Of a stretch of DNA of 64,000 bases, positions 1 to 9,008 are shown piece by piece. The notes beneath the pieces were generated by a model. It was given only the letters and a program-made list of their open reading frames with translations, was not told the origin of the DNA and searched no databases. Within the stretch, counting starts at the first letter, position 1. Each line of letters starts with the position of its first letter. The stretch lies in NCBI GenBank assembly GCA_020342235.1, contig CP073218.1:868001-932000 (forward strand), given 5' to 3'. This stretch comes from Saccharomycopsis phalli. Lineage: Eukaryota; Ascomycota; Saccharomycetes; Ascoideales; Saccharomycopsidaceae. A program made the translations under genes and the position numbers.

Positions 1-190
1 ATTGAATTGTCAAAAGAATATTAGCCATGCATCATCTTACCAGGCCATGCTTACAAACTAGGAATATCACATCATGTCCAAGCACAATGATCAACCAACT
101 ACACTTGATAAATAACAATTGATAAACTGTTATAATGCTGCTAATTTATAATGTCGTCCTCCCCATGCCTCGTCCCATCACATGACAAAC

Positions 191-2608
191 CTATCCATTC
201 CATCCCAATTTAGCTGCAGTGAGTGCTGCCTCGGTTTTTGTCGTCATTCCGCTTCCTGCTGGTGGGTCGTTTTCTATAATTCGCTTCAACTTGTAGTCCT
301 GGCCACTTAGTCGGGCCTCTGTAATCAACTCTGTCCAATCGTTCAAGCTGGTCTTGTCCACTTGGAACATTGTCGTGGTGGAGTATGTCATGATTGCAAA
401 CACCCCTAGAAACCCGCTGTTTGTCCGAGAAGAACCGACGCTTGTCGGCGAGGTTGGAGTGTTGAGTCTGTGTATGCCGCCTTGCTCAAGAATGACCTCC
501 TTGATGCGGATGGACGGATGTGTCAAGTCAATCTCGGTCATCAATTCGTACTTTAGGAAATTGTCAGTCTCCGATGGTAAGCAGCCTGGTCTTTTCCCCA
601 AAAGAAGAAGCCGCCCCAAGTTTGTGACGATGACCATCCGTGACGAAGTGAAGTCAATAGTCGGGGTGCTGCTCATCACCGAGCTGCCGATGGATCTGGT
701 GTTGCTCACAAACTTTTTGAACATGCCTCTTCCAATATTCCCATTGGCAAACACCCCCGGGTTGGCACTCTCCAACTCCGACTCGATTTCAGTGACGTCG
801 CTGGTCCTGATGTGATGCACGATTCCCGAACTGTCGTCCTGGTCTAGACTGGTTGCTTCTGGTGAGACGGCGCCCCGCAACCCGGATTTGCCATTGCCAT
901 GTACCATTTGCGTCAAAAGACTATAGTTGATGCTTCCATTGGTGCTGCGCTTCCCTTTGAAGTAGAGCGGCGAGTTGGCTAGCCGGCCTCTGAACTTCTT
1001 TTCAAACGCCTCGGTGGTTGCGTATTTGATATACAATGCGCCTACCTTGATTACTCTCTCGTTTGAGTTGCTGAAGAATTTATACCACTGTAGGTCGGTT
1101 GGGCTGAACAGCGCGCGGTTTGTGGTGATCTTTGTCAATCCTGTCTTGGTCAGACTGGTCTTGGTCAGAGTTGTTCTTGTCAGAGTTGTCTTTTGGTCGG
1201 TGGTTTTGGTTTTTTGCCCCACTGGACTTGCCACTGGACTCGCCTTTTGGGCTACTGGACTCGCCTTTTGGGTCACTGGACTCGCCTTTTGGGTCACTGG
1301 ACTCGCCAATGGGCTAAACGTCGGACTCGAGCCCAACAAAGGACTCGCCAACGGGCTGCCTAGCCCACTCGGCTTTGTGCCGGTCTTTGTGCCCGAGGAC
1401 TCTCCGTTTTTGCTCTTAGAGCCCATCTTCGGCCCCTTGGAGCCCTTTTTGGGCGGGTCACGCGACGTGCGCCGCGGCTCCACCTGGGCGGGTCCTTTTG
1501 TCAAGGCCAAAGCGGCGGCATTTGCGCTTACCGAGCGACCGGGAATCAGGCCCTTGAGCGAGTTTTCGGGTGTCGGCGAGTTTCTGCGGCTCTTGACCCG
1601 GATCTTGGGCGCGGTTCCGAGCTCCGGCATGGGTTTCATGGCCTGGGCTGAGACCTTGTATGGGGAAAACTCTGGCGGAGGCGTGTACCACACGGAAGTA
1701 GGGGTATCCTTCCAGTCGATATTCTGGAACAACAAGTGCCGCTCGAGGTCTCTGATGGTGGCTCGGTCGTCGGGACTGGGGACCAATGCCCGGTTCACCA
1801 AGTCGCGGAAGATCGTAGGGAACCCGGCACTGAAGGCAAACTGGCCCTTCATGACCTGCTGGAACGTCAAATACTCGTTTGACGCCTTGAACGGCGGCTT
1901 GCCTGCGATCATCTGGTACACAATGCAGCCAAGGGCCCATATGTCGCACGGCTTTCCCACGGCCTTGTCGTTCAAAAGCTCGGGCGACACGTACTCTGCG
2001 GTTCCGACAAAGGACTTTGCGGTTCCCTCGTCGACAAACCTGCCGTTTTCCTTCTTGAGCATCTTCGCGGTGCCAAAGTCCGTGATCTGAACCTTCCACG
2101 ACTCGTCCAACAAGATGTTTTCCGGCTTGAGGTCCCGGTGGATGATGCCCTTGCTGTGGATGTACTTCAAGGCGTCAAGAATCTGCGCAGTATAGTACTT
2201 GGTGACGTCACAGTTGAGCGTGCCGTACTTCTTGATCAAGCTGAGCAACTCGCCGTTGGACGCATAGTCCAACACATAGTACAACGACCGTTCGTCCTGG
2301 AAGGTGAAAAACAAGTGCACAATGCCGTGGTGCCGCCCCAAGAGATTCAATGCATCCTTCTCGATGCCCACATACTTGATCTTCTTCTCCTTCACAATGT
2401 GCCGCTTGTCTAGCACCTTGATCGCGTACATCTTCTCAGTGTGCTTGTCCTTCGCCAACATCACCGTCGAGTACGACCCTTCGCCCAACTCTCTTTGGAA
2501 ATCAAAGTCCGCAGTCCCCCGCTGAATAATCCGCGTCACCTCTCTGCCATCGTCAGTCGTCTCAGTGACCTTGAGCTTAGCCGCCCACTCGTCGTTCGGT
2601 TGTACCAT
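191..2608 (-). CDS. PKH1: PDK1-type AGC protein kinase (Pkh1/2 family)
   Basis: This 805-aa protein looks like the yeast Pkh1/2 orthologue of PDK1, which phosphorylates the activation loop of AGC kinases (Ypk, Pkc1, Sch9) and links sphingolipid signals and eisosomes to growth. The kinase domain covers about residues 34-300. It has a glycine loop GEGSYSTV (42-49), lysine in YAIK (64), HRDLKPEN (157-164), DFG (177-179) and a PDK1-like activation loop SFVGTAEYVSPELL. Between the kinase and the C-terminal part lies a low-complexity basic and Ser/Pro-rich linker with repeats of the type SPVTQKA and KTSLTKTGLTK. The last 300 residues hold a PH-like region, with strands such as RVIKVGALYIKYA and a final stretch ending at a WTELI helix. 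The ATG is at 2608. The gene shares a 167-bp divergent promoter with the next gene. Assignment within PKH1/2/3 is not possible from sequence alone. Confidence 0.9.
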   Translation of the reverse strand: MVQPNDEWAAKLKVTETTDDGREVTRIIQRGTADFDFQRELGEGSYSTVMLAKDKHTEKMYAIKVLDKRHIVKEKKIKYVGIEKDALNLLGRHHGIVHLFFTFQDERSLYYVLDYASNGELLSLIKKYGTLNCDVTKYYTAQILDALKYIHSKGIIHRDLKPENILLDESWKVQITDFGTAKMLKKENGRFVDEGTAKSFVGTAEYVSPELLNDKAVGKPCDIWALGCIVYQMIAGKPPFKASNEYLTFQQVMKGQFAFSAGFPTIFRDLVNRALVPSPDDRATIRDLERHLLFQNIDWKDTPTSVWYTPPPEFSPYKVSAQAMKPMPELGTAPKIRVKSRRNSPTPENSLKGLIPGRSVSANAAALALTKGPAQVEPRRTSRDPPKKGSKGPKMGSKSKNGESSGTKTGTKPSGLGSPLASPLLGSSPTFSPLASPVTQKASPVTQKASPVAQKASPVASPVGQKTKTTDQKTTLTRTTLTKTSLTKTGLTKITTNRALFSPTDLQWYKFFSNSNERVIKVGALYIKYATTEAFEKKFRGRLANSPLYFKGKRSTNGSINYSLLTQMVHGNGKSGLRGAVSPEATSLDQDDSSGIVHHIRTSDVTEIESELESANPGVFANGNIGRGMFKKFVSNTRSIGSSVMSSTPTIDFTSSRMVIVTNLGRLLLLGKRPGCLPSETDNFLKYELMTEIDLTHPSIRIKEVILEQGGIHRLNTPTSPTSVGSSRTNSGFLGVFAIMTYSTTTMFQVDKTSLNDWTELITEARLSGQDYKLKRIIENDPPAGSGMTTKTEAALTAAKLGWNG

Positions 2609-2775
2609 GGCTAGAGATGATTACCATTGCTCTTATTCATCGTTACCCGGTATAACATTACCCGGGGTATATATGTACGCAAGGCGTGTTCTTCAACATC
2701 AAATAGTCACGTGATATTCTTATCTACCCGGGTAACGCGCGCGGGGATACACATTTCTCCAACCAACTTGTTGCA
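2609..2775. promoter_or_regulatory. Divergent promoter with Reb1-like and TCACGTGA sites
   Basis: The 167 bp between two divergent ATGs hold three GTTACCCG-type sites (2642-2650, 2658-2665, and inverted at 2729-2736) and one TCACGTGA palindrome (2707-2714). TTACCCG is the core of the yeast Reb1 site and CACGTG that of Cbf1. Which factors bind here is inference. Confidence 0.5.
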
Positions 2776-4017
2776 ATGAGTGTAGGCGAGCTCACTTCTC
2801 GAGATGCCAAGCGCGAATTCACGTTACCGTTTGTGCTCCTTGCCGTTGGATCGCGCGGCCATGGTAACCGCAAAAAGTATTTTGCGATCGTCACCGACTT
2901 CTCCACCTTATCAGGCTCAAACATCCCACCGGAATTCAACCACGACCATGGCTTGGGGTCACAGTCGGTTCCTGCGAATATGTTGTTTCTCGTCTATTTC
3001 TGGGCAGACGGATTCCCTTGGAAGCAATTCGCCCAGCAATTCCACCAGATATCCTCTCAAGACATTCTTTTGTACCTGACCAGTTCCCGCTGTTACTTGT
3101 GCAAGCTCACATTCAAGTTCAGCAGCGGCGCCTTTGGGTTTGAGGGCCAGGGATTAAAGTCCATCATCTGCCACGAAAATTCATTCGGTGCCCATTGTGA
3201 GGATTTCATGGCGCTCATGCGTCGCCTAGGACGGTTTAATAAGAGCCTCATTACTTCCGGGCCCATGCACGAGTATATCTTGATTCTCGAGCATTATATA
3301 CGAGAAAAGCGAGAGAAAAAGACCCTAAATATGGGAAATTCAGCCGTTGCAAATGCGACAAATTCAAGTACCCTGCCGAGACAACATGTACCGAAACAAA
3401 ATGCACCGAGAAAAAATGCACTGAGACGTGATGCGCTGAGACAAAATGCACCGAGACAAAATGTATCGAGTCCAAATCTGTCATCAAGACCATTGCCAAA
3501 ATTGTCCAATGCAGAACTCGCTAAGCAGGCCATGTACCATTACGAAGATATTCCATCCCCGATCGATCGAGAACCTTCGCCTGTGAATCTAGTCAATGAC
3601 CTAAGAACGCTTATTTTGAACCCCATGGCAAAGGGATCCCATTTCCTCATACAAGGGAAAGTCACCTACATTGACAAGGAAGTATTGGTAGTTTACAAGT
3701 CGCTTAAGCGGAACTCACAGGGCCAATTGAACGACTATTTTACGCTACCTTTTTCTCTCACCATTGAAGAAAAAAATGATGCCAACCAGAGCTTAATGGT
3801 GGAATTTCCACGGGAAACTGCATTGAGGTTTTTTCGCTTTGACCCTGATCAATTTCTTCAAGAGACGGATGTGGAAAAAATTAACCAGCGGTTTGAGAAG
3901 TTTGTGTGTCACGTGTCAGATGTCAGTATGCGAGTCCGGCGAGACATGACCCAGGGTTTTGGTACCAAAGTGGTCAAGTGGGTTTACGATGATGATAAAA
4001 ATGATTGTGATTTCTAA
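2776..4017 (+). CDS. Putative telomere single-strand binding protein (Cdc13/Pot1-like, two OB folds)
   Basis: This 413-aa protein is not securely recognised. Residues about 15-165 have the strand pattern of a Pot1/Cdc13-type OB fold: YFAIVTDFS, then NMLFLVYFWADGFPWKQF, then a late strand pair CYLCKLTFKF and GLKSIICHENSF. In Cdc13 the equivalent parts are a SDFT-like strand and a strand running into IVRE. A low-complexity linker (about 190-250) carries decapeptide-like repeats of Arg-Gln-Asn-Ala-Pro type. Residues about 275-405 suggest a second OB-like domain (HFLIQGKVTYIDKEVLVVY, DYFTLPFSLTIEE, KFVCHVSDVSMRV). A short Cdc13 with a DNA-binding OB and a C-terminal OB is known from Candida species. 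It could equally be an unrelated OB protein or a fungal orphan. The ATG at 2776 faces PKH across a short shared promoter. Confidence 0.35.
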   Translation: MSVGELTSRDAKREFTLPFVLLAVGSRGHGNRKKYFAIVTDFSTLSGSNIPPEFNHDHGLGSQSVPANMLFLVYFWADGFPWKQFAQQFHQISSQDILLYLTSSRCYLCKLTFKFSSGAFGFEGQGLKSIICHENSFGAHCEDFMALMRRLGRFNKSLITSGPMHEYILILEHYIREKREKKTLNMGNSAVANATNSSTLPRQHVPKQNAPRKNALRRDALRQNAPRQNVSSPNLSSRPLPKLSNAELAKQAMYHYEDIPSPIDREPSPVNLVNDLRTLILNPMAKGSHFLIQGKVTYIDKEVLVVYKSLKRNSQGQLNDYFTLPFSLTIEEKNDANQSLMVEFPRETALRFFRFDPDQFLQETDVEKINQRFEKFVCHVSDVSMRVRRDMTQGFGTKVVKWVYDDDKNDCDF

Positions 4018-4237
4018 TAGCCAATGCATTGTTCTATATTGATTGTTTATTATTCGCTGCTGATATTGAATATGGAGGTTCGCTCAAAAAATGGTTGGCC
4101 TGGAGCTCGACAAAAATTGAACATCATCTGTTGATGTATAGTGTGGTGGTTATGCGGGGGTATCTAACAAAATAACATAACAAACCATCAATTTGACATG
4201 TGTTGAACCGTATCACTACACATTTCCCTGAAGGACC

Positions 4238-5722
4238 TCAAAAGTCGTCCAGACAAAAACACTGCTTGTCCTTCATCTCCTTGCACTTATCAAACCACAT
4301 CTTCATTGTCCTTATACTCTCTTGGTTGTGCAAGTTTACTGTCGGGATGATATCGTCCACATTGAGAATCAAAAGAAACAAGCACAACTCTCGAAAGGAC
4401 GAATGTTCGCTATAAGGTATCAGGTATATCTGCAAGATCCGGTTAGCATTAAACTGCCGGGTGAAATGATCCAAGGTAAATGGCATTTCATGCTCAACCG
4501 ACCGACGCACAATATCCTCTTTGCTCAAATCTCGCAATTCGGCTGCACTGAAACTCGGCTGCGATCTCAAATTCCAACCCGTAGGACTGATGCCAATGAC
4601 ATTGGTGAACATATCCTTGTATTGCTGGTAGTATTTATCCAAGGTGACAATCGAACTTAAACTCCGCATGGGCACAAGATGGACGTTGGTGGAAAAAGGA
4701 TCGTCGGTGACAAGACTAGAATCCAAAAAATCGGCATCATACGTTGCTAGAATCAGTCGTTTACTGAAATTGGCATAGATCTTGACATTTAATTGCCGTG
4801 CAAGCTCTATAGCAACCTTTTCCTTCCCTATTGTATAAGTGCCAACACAGAAAAGGTACCCTAATGAAATTTTTTGTTTTTTGTCTCTAATTATCAAGTC
4901 CATGATTCTTTGCTGAGCTTTACCTCCGGCACCAGGCCGTAGTTGCTTAACAAATTGCCCTGCGACTTCTACTACCAACTCTTGTTTAGGAAAAGAATAT
5001 CGTGGATCCAAATACGTGGTATCCAAATACACCTTGTCCAACCTGTGGCAAGATATCACCGGGTTCATGATCATGTCACGTGACACACGAAAGTCGCCAG
5101 TATGTAATACTCTATATATACGGGTGCCTGCGTTCTCACAAGATCTGATATATTTTCTGTGTCGTTCATGGTCTGGCGAAACTTCCATTTCTATTAGAGC
5201 TGCTTTTCCTCGCACCATCTCAAATAAAATAATCACCGATCCAGGGCAATGGTTAGCATCCAAGAATGTGCAAAACAAGTCCTTGTATATCTCATAAGTC
5301 GTATTCATTTCAAGGCTCAACACATTTTGTTTCTTGAATTTTAATTTCACCAATTTGGCTGTCACTGGACTACAAATTATTCTTCCGTTGTTCCATTTCT
5401 GGGTCATGCCAAAATAATGATCCGAGTGGAAATGTGTCAAAAAATAGTCGCAGATATTCTTGTTATGTGCATAATTGAATGCATCTACTGCGACCTGAAC
5501 CTTACTGTCATTGAGTGAAAATGAGAGAATTTTTACCCAGGGGATGGGTTTCTTTTCACGCTTTTTTGGTGTCGCCTTCTTGGTCTGACCCGTGCGCATT
5601 TCTATCAGTTTAATTTTGGAAGGGTCATCTTTTATAGACAATTCACAATCATCTTTTATGGGCAATTCACGCTCATCTTCAATGGACAAATCATGTTCAT
5701 CTTCAATGGTGATGATATCCAT
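4238..5722 (-). CDS. PSO2: DNA interstrand cross-link repair nuclease Pso2/Snm1
   Basis: This 494-aa protein is a metallo-beta-lactamase/beta-CASP nuclease of the SNM1 family, which acts 5'-3' in repair of DNA interstrand cross-links in the nucleus. The metal-binding motif HFHSDH is at 97-102. It is followed by LDANHCPGS (motif 3 region), LHTGDFR, the family-typical VYLDTTYLDPRY, and a C-terminal PYSEHSSF beta-CASP motif. The N-terminus is short and acidic, built of four degenerate copies of an IEDE/IKDD unit. The UBZ-type zinc finger found in S. cerevisiae Pso2 (661 aa) is not visible. ATG at 5722; divergent from RPP0 with about 350 bp between them. Confidence 0.9.
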   Translation of the reverse strand: MDIITIEDEHDLSIEDERELPIKDDCELSIKDDPSKIKLIEMRTGQTKKATPKKREKKPIPWVKILSFSLNDSKVQVAVDAFNYAHNKNICDYFLTHFHSDHYFGMTQKWNNGRIICSPVTAKLVKLKFKKQNVLSLEMNTTYEIYKDLFCTFLDANHCPGSVIILFEMVRGKAALIEMEVSPDHERHRKYIRSCENAGTRIYRVLHTGDFRVSRDMIMNPVISCHRLDKVYLDTTYLDPRYSFPKQELVVEVAGQFVKQLRPGAGGKAQQRIMDLIIRDKKQKISLGYLFCVGTYTIGKEKVAIELARQLNVKIYANFSKRLILATYDADFLDSSLVTDDPFSTNVHLVPMRSLSSIVTLDKYYQQYKDMFTNVIGISPTGWNLRSQPSFSAAELRDLSKEDIVRRSVEHEMPFTLDHFTRQFNANRILQIYLIPYSEHSSFRELCLFLLILNVDDIIPTVNLHNQESIRTMKMWFDKCKEMKDKQCFCLDDF

Positions 5723-6075
5723 ACCTGATGGGATGCTGCAGAAACGTAATGTGCACGTGCATACACACGTGCCACATCATCACGTGCATATATCAATTAG
5801 CTCTGTAGTAAGCTGCTGCTTCAGTAAAGTCAAGGACATAATTATCTGACAATTTATGCGTAGTTTTGATTGTATTGTCTTAGGTGCTGGGCGATTGATT
5901 CTGCAGAGACCTATAGACTATATTTACCACTGACCAGCGTACCAGCCATTGTGTAGCCCCGTGTGAGTGCACGTGATGTGACTGGCAAGTTTTGGGTATG
6001 AAATTTTTCGAGGCGGCCTTTTAGTTTGTATCTTTTGAGTAACTTTAAACAGCCTATCCTTATAATAAAGTCGAA
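5723..6075. promoter_or_regulatory. PSO2-RPP0 divergent promoter with four CACGTG boxes
   Basis: CACGTG occurs at 5754-5759, 5766-5771, 5781-5786 and 5970-5975. Cbf1 binds CACGTG, and in Candida albicans it helps control ribosomal protein genes; use for RPP0 here is inference. A T-rich stretch and a TATA-like segment precede the RPP0 ATG. Confidence 0.4.
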
Positions 6076-7011
6076 ATGGGAGGAACTCGTGAATCTAAAA
6101 CCGAATATTTTTCCAAGTTAAAGGAATTGTTGGAGACCTACAAGTCCATCTTCGTCGTTGGTGTTGACAATGTGTCTTCCCAACAAATGCACGAGGTGAG
6201 AAAGTCCTTGAGAGGTAAGGCCGTCATCTTGATGGGTAAGAACACCATGATCAGAAGAGCCATCAGAGGATTCTTGTCTGACTTGCCACAATTTGAGAAG
6301 CTCTTGCCATTCATCCGTGGAAACGTTGGATTTGTCTTCACCAACGAGGAGTTGCAAACCATCAGAGATGAGATTTTGGCCAACAAGGTCAAGGCTCCAG
6401 CCCGTGCCGGTGCCTTGTCTGATGTCGATGTTGTCATTCCAGCTCAACAAACCTCTTTTGAGCCAGGCAAGACCTCTTTCTTCCAGGCCATTGGTGTCCC
6501 AACCAAGATTACCAGAGGTAACATTGAAATTACTTCTGACATCAAGGTCGTTGAGGCTGGTAACAAGGTCGGTGCTTCTGAGGCCACCTTGTTGAACATG
6601 TTGAACATCTCTCCATTCACTTTTGGTTTGACCATTGCCCAGGTCTACGACGATGGACAGGTTTTCCCACCATCCATCTTGGACATCACCGACGACGAGT
6701 TGGTCAAGCACTTTGTGTCTGCCATCAACAACATCGCCGCCATTTCTTTGGCTGTTGGTTACCCAACCTTGCCATCTGTCTCTCACTCCATCATCAACCA
6801 CTACAAGAACGTCTTGGCCATCTCTGTTGCCACTGACTACACTTACGAGGGTTCTGAGGAGATCAAGGACAGAATCGCCAACCCAGATGCTTATGCTGCT
6901 GCTGCTCCAGCTGCTGCTGCTGCTTCCGAGGAAGCTGCTGCCGATGAGGCTCCAGCTGCTGAGGAGGAGGAGTCTGAGGATGACGACATGGGATTTGGAT
7001 TGTTTGACTAA
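6076..7011 (+). CDS. RPP0: 60S ribosomal stalk protein P0 (uL10)
   Basis: This 311-aa protein is ribosomal protein P0, which binds 25S rRNA at the GTPase centre and carries P1/P2 dimers to recruit elongation factors. The uL10 domain begins [19 protein letters not shown] and includes the [13 protein letters not shown] segment. The alanine-rich hinge (about 276-298) leads to the acidic tail shared by all P proteins, [13 protein letters not shown]. Length equals that of S. cerevisiae Rpp0 (312 aa). Codon use is strongly biased (Leu mainly TTG, Lys AAG, Arg AGA), as expected for a highly expressed gene, and this bias is why long open frames appear on the opposite strand. No intron. Confidence 0.98.
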   Translation: MGGTRESKTEYFSKLKELLETYKSIFVVGVDNVSSQQMHEVRKSLRGKAVILMGKNTMIRRAIRGFLSDLPQFEKLLPFIRGNVGFVFTNEELQTIRDEILANKVKAPARAGALSDVDVVIPAQQTSFEPGKTSFFQAIGVPTKITRGNIEITSDIKVVEAGNKVGASEATLLNMLNISPFTFGLTIAQVYDDGQVFPPSILDITDDELVKHFVSAINNIAAISLAVGYPTLPSVSHSIINHYKNVLAISVATDYTYEGSEEIKDRIANPDAYAAAAPAAAAASEEAAADEAPAAEEEESEDDDMGFGLFD

Positions 7012-7774
7012 TCGATATCTTAGATTTCTTGGAACTGTGTTGTAGATTTGCTTGTAGATTGTTGGACGTGTTGGGTCTGTGTATTGATGTAGGTATAGAT
7101 TTGTTGTGTGATTTGCAAGGTTGATTTTGGATATTGGTGATTTGTTTAGATGTCTCTTGTGATGATTGTAGGGGCCTTTATATAGGCAATGGGCGCTTAT
7201 ACCGAAGCATGATGCATGCAACAGATATACACAACATATATGCATACAACATGGAAGATATACAACATGGAGGATATACTAAGTGGAAGATATCGCTGGA
7301 TGGAACTTATTTAAATGTAATTGGATGGGACTCCATTGCTAAACGAGGCTGGTAAGTGCTTTACAAAACAGTTGTGGATCATTCCCCAGTATCGAGCCAG
7401 CATGGAAACAAATACTGATAACCCGGCAAGACAATGTAAAGTGAAAATGAAGAATATCAATTGGTAAATGCAACGGAGATTGGAAAACGTAGGGAAAATC
7501 TACCCATGACTTGGAAATCCAACTGTAGGTGAAATGCACATTGTGCTTCAGAAAATGCAACAACTGTAAAATTGTTTAAAAGACATTTCTGACCATTGAA
7601 TCATGTCCTGACAAAATAATACCAGTTGTATAGAAAGACAAGTTGCATCTGCGTGACCTCGAGGCCATGTCCACTCTACACCTTGACCATCCTTTACCAT
7701 CCTTTACCATCCTTTTCTCACCTTTTCATGTATCATCATGTATTAAAATCATCTCTGAATGGGAACTCTATACA
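7012..7774. other. Intergenic region between convergent RPP0 and SUA5
   Basis: About 760 bp of AT-rich DNA with a few imperfect repeats of a GGAAGATATAC/ATGGAGGATAT kind near 7250-7290 and a CATCCTTTAC triplet repeat near 7685-7715. No coding sequence or RNA gene is apparent. Confidence 0.5.
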
Positions 7775-8908
7775 CTAGATCCGCATCGTCTCACTGGCAG
7801 CCTTGGACAATCTATTCACCACTGCCAACCCGTCTTCACCGGCCAACGTGCTTTCCTCTATAACTATGAAAATCACCTCCACGCCCATCCCATCCATCTC
7901 TCTTAGTACTCGAAATATATTAAACTGGATATCCTTGATTCCCAGCCCTAAGTCACGCCATATTTCCAGCCCCTGGCCACACTCGCCAAGCTGTGTCTGA
8001 TGGGCAATAGCCAACTTCCGGCCGCGGTACTTTCCAACCAACTCACGGTACACCGGTGTATGATACACGTCACCTTGGGTGCCGAGAACTAAAATAACTT
8101 CGGCATTGGGACTGTAGTGCTTATACTTCATACCTGGAGTACGCACCACGGTTTTCTCGTCCTTGCTCAACTCGGTTTGCAACTTCTCAAACCCATACAC
8201 CTGCTTAATGTCCCGAATCGATAACCCACCAGGCCGAAGGAGCGCCGGAGGATCGACTAGGCCGTTGACAACTGTGCTCTCGAGCCCAATCAGGCAATTC
8301 CCACCGTCCAAGATCATGGGGATTTTCCCTTGCAAGTCATTGTACACATGCTGCGCCAGAGTAGGCGACGGCTTGGTCGATGTGTTCGCCGAAGGAGCAG
8401 CGATTGGAGTATCGGACAACGCAATCAAGGCACGTGCCGCTGGGTCCGACGGAAATCGCACTGCGACGGTGTCGAGGTTGTTGGTGACAAGCTTGGACAA
8501 TTTGTACCTGCTTGGTGGTGCATCGAGATCAATCGGAAGCAAAATGCTCAAGGGCCCGGGCCAGAACTTTTCAATAAGCGGCTTGTATATCTCCGGGACG
8601 TCCTGGTGCTTGGAGTTTGCCCTTACGAGCCGATGTAGCTGGTCGTACGAGGCAATGTGCACGATCAACGGGTTGTCAGAGGGCCGGTTCTTGGCCCGGA
8701 AAATGCCCGCAACCGCACCGTCGTCAAGCGCAGAGCCTCCTAGGCCATATACTGTTTCGGTAGGGAAGCCAACCAACTGGTTGTCCCTAATGAGATCTGC
8801 TGCCTTGCGGAGGTTTTCCTCGGTGGCTTTGTCGGAGATTTGAGGCGTGTGCAGTCGCGCACCGTTGAAGTGGATCGCCTGGACAGAAATTCGCGCAACC
8901 ACTGTCAT
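7775..8908 (-). CDS. SUA5: Threonylcarbamoyl-AMP synthase Sua5
   Basis: This 377-aa protein makes threonylcarbamoyl-AMP from threonine, bicarbonate and ATP, the first step of t6A37 modification of ANN-decoding tRNAs. The YrdC domain shows LVGFPTETVYGLGG near the N-terminus, the KNRPSDNPLIVHI nucleotide/lysine motif, and PIAAPSANTSTKPSPT. The C-terminal Sua5 domain starts after the RTPGMKYKHYSP linker, the usual linker motif, and ends with a short Rossmann-like segment. The frame is open a further 33 bases upstream only to a GTG; the first ATG is at 8908. The protein is slightly shorter than S. cerevisiae Sua5 (426 aa). Confidence 0.96.
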   Translation of the reverse strand: MTVVARISVQAIHFNGARLHTPQISDKATEENLRKAADLIRDNQLVGFPTETVYGLGGSALDDGAVAGIFRAKNRPSDNPLIVHIASYDQLHRLVRANSKHQDVPEIYKPLIEKFWPGPLSILLPIDLDAPPSRYKLSKLVTNNLDTVAVRFPSDPAARALIALSDTPIAAPSANTSTKPSPTLAQHVYNDLQGKIPMILDGGNCLIGLESTVVNGLVDPPALLRPGGLSIRDIKQVYGFEKLQTELSKDEKTVVRTPGMKYKHYSPNAEVILVLGTQGDVYHTPVYRELVGKYRGRKLAIAHQTQLGECGQGLEIWRDLGLGIKDIQFNIFRVLREMDGMGVEVIFIVIEESTLAGEDGLAVVNRLSKAASETMRI

Positions 8909-9008
8909 TTTTTTGAGTGCTGAATACCCCAGTCGTAGCACTTTGAACCGTGGCTCATGGCAAAAAAAAAATTGAAAATATCATGCACATGTATGCGGGC
9001 CTATGCGC

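Noticed and set aside
6118-7245. 375-codon open frame opposite RPP0
   Set aside because: It is the antisense of a highly biased ribosomal gene; it has no domain, and the codon bias of RPP0 itself removes stops on the other strand.
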